Shown here piece by piece: positions 12,431 through 12,541 of a stretch of 12,541 nt of DNA. Made by a program: the position numbers and the translations under genes. The notes beneath the pieces were generated by a model. It searched no databases, was not told the DNA's origin, and worked only from the letters and a program-made list of their open reading frames with translations. Numbering within the stretch: the stretch's first letter is position 1; every line of letters starts with the position of its first letter. Source of the DNA: Chloroflexota bacterium (GTDB lineage: Bacteria; Chloroflexota; Limnocylindria; Limnocylindrales; CSP1-4); the NCBI GenBank assembly GCA_021801545.1, contig JAJYXX010000137.1, forward strand, positions 1 to 12,541, given 5' to 3'.

Positions 12431-12541
12431 CTACTCGACGATGCTCACGATCGCGCCGGCACCGACGGTCCGACCACCCTCGCGGATGGCGAACCGCTGG
12501 CCGACCTCGAGCGCGATCGGGGTGATGAGCTCGACGCTCAT
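12431..12541 (-). CDS. tuf: Elongation factor Tu, C-terminal 36 residues (partial)
   Basis: EF-Tu is the GTPase that delivers aminoacyl-tRNA to the ribosome. Only the end of domain 3 is in the window. It contains ELITPIALEVGQRFAIREGG and RTVGAGAIVSIVE before the TAG at 12433-12431, matching the highly conserved EF-Tu end (FAIREGGRTVGAG). The 5' part lies beyond position 12541. The ATG visible at 12541 is an internal Met codon, not the start. It precedes rpmG by seven bases, placing tuf upstream of secE-nusG as with E. coli tufB. Whether a second tuf copy lies in the str operon cannot be seen. Confidence 0.96.
   Translation of the reverse strand: MSVELITPIALEVGQRFAIREGGRTVGAGAIVSIVE

Overview
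The window is a bacterial core transcription/translation cluster. Every gene lies on the minus strand, so it is transcribed from high to low coordinates. In transcription order it holds: the 3' end of tuf (EF-Tu), rpmG (L33), a tRNA-Trp(CCA) gene, secE, nusG, rplK (L11), rplA (L1), rplJ (L10), rplL (L7/L12), rpoB, rpoC and the 5' part of rpsL (S12). The composition is very GC-rich (roughly two thirds G+C by eye), which explains the many long open frames on the other strand; I treat those as shadows.

Organism (inference): beta is short and lacks the large proteobacterial insertions. Beta' carries a long coiled-coil insertion near its N-terminus and a hybrid-motif region after the trigger loop, as in Thermus, Actinobacteria and Chloroflexota. 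S12 is the long form familiar from Bacillus, and L33 keeps its four zinc cysteines. With the high GC and the tuf-rpmG-trnW-secE-nusG order, a GC-rich Chloroflexota lineage is my best guess; other Terrabacteria are not excluded.

Layout: 12541-10899 is a tight block (tuf, rpmG, trnW, secE, nusG, rplK) with gaps of 6-38 bases, probably one transcript cut to release the tRNA. rplA follows after 98 bases. A 360-base structured gap separates rplA from rplJ and is the natural place for L10/L12 feedback. rplL follows rplJ. Between rplL and rpoB there is a 13-bp hairpin immediately followed by a good sigma70-type promoter, so rpoBC appears to have its own start. rpoB and rpoC are separated by 105 bases containing a 10-bp hairpin. 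Behind rpoC, a small hairpin runs straight into a second strong promoter (TTGACA, 18 bases, extended -10) that should drive rpsL and the str operon beyond the window.

Together the genes make the catalytic core of RNA polymerase, its elongation factor NusG, ribosomal stalk and factor-binding proteins (L11, L10, L12, L1), an essential SecYEG subunit, and EF-Tu. I found no undescribed system. The points that deserve a second look are a natural serine at the RpoB position equivalent to E. coli His526 (rifampicin pocket), the repeated hairpin-into-promoter architecture, a G-rich 14-bp tandem repeat in the rpsL leader with quadruplex pattern, the long RpoC acidic tail with two NPF motifs, and the rplJ leader.
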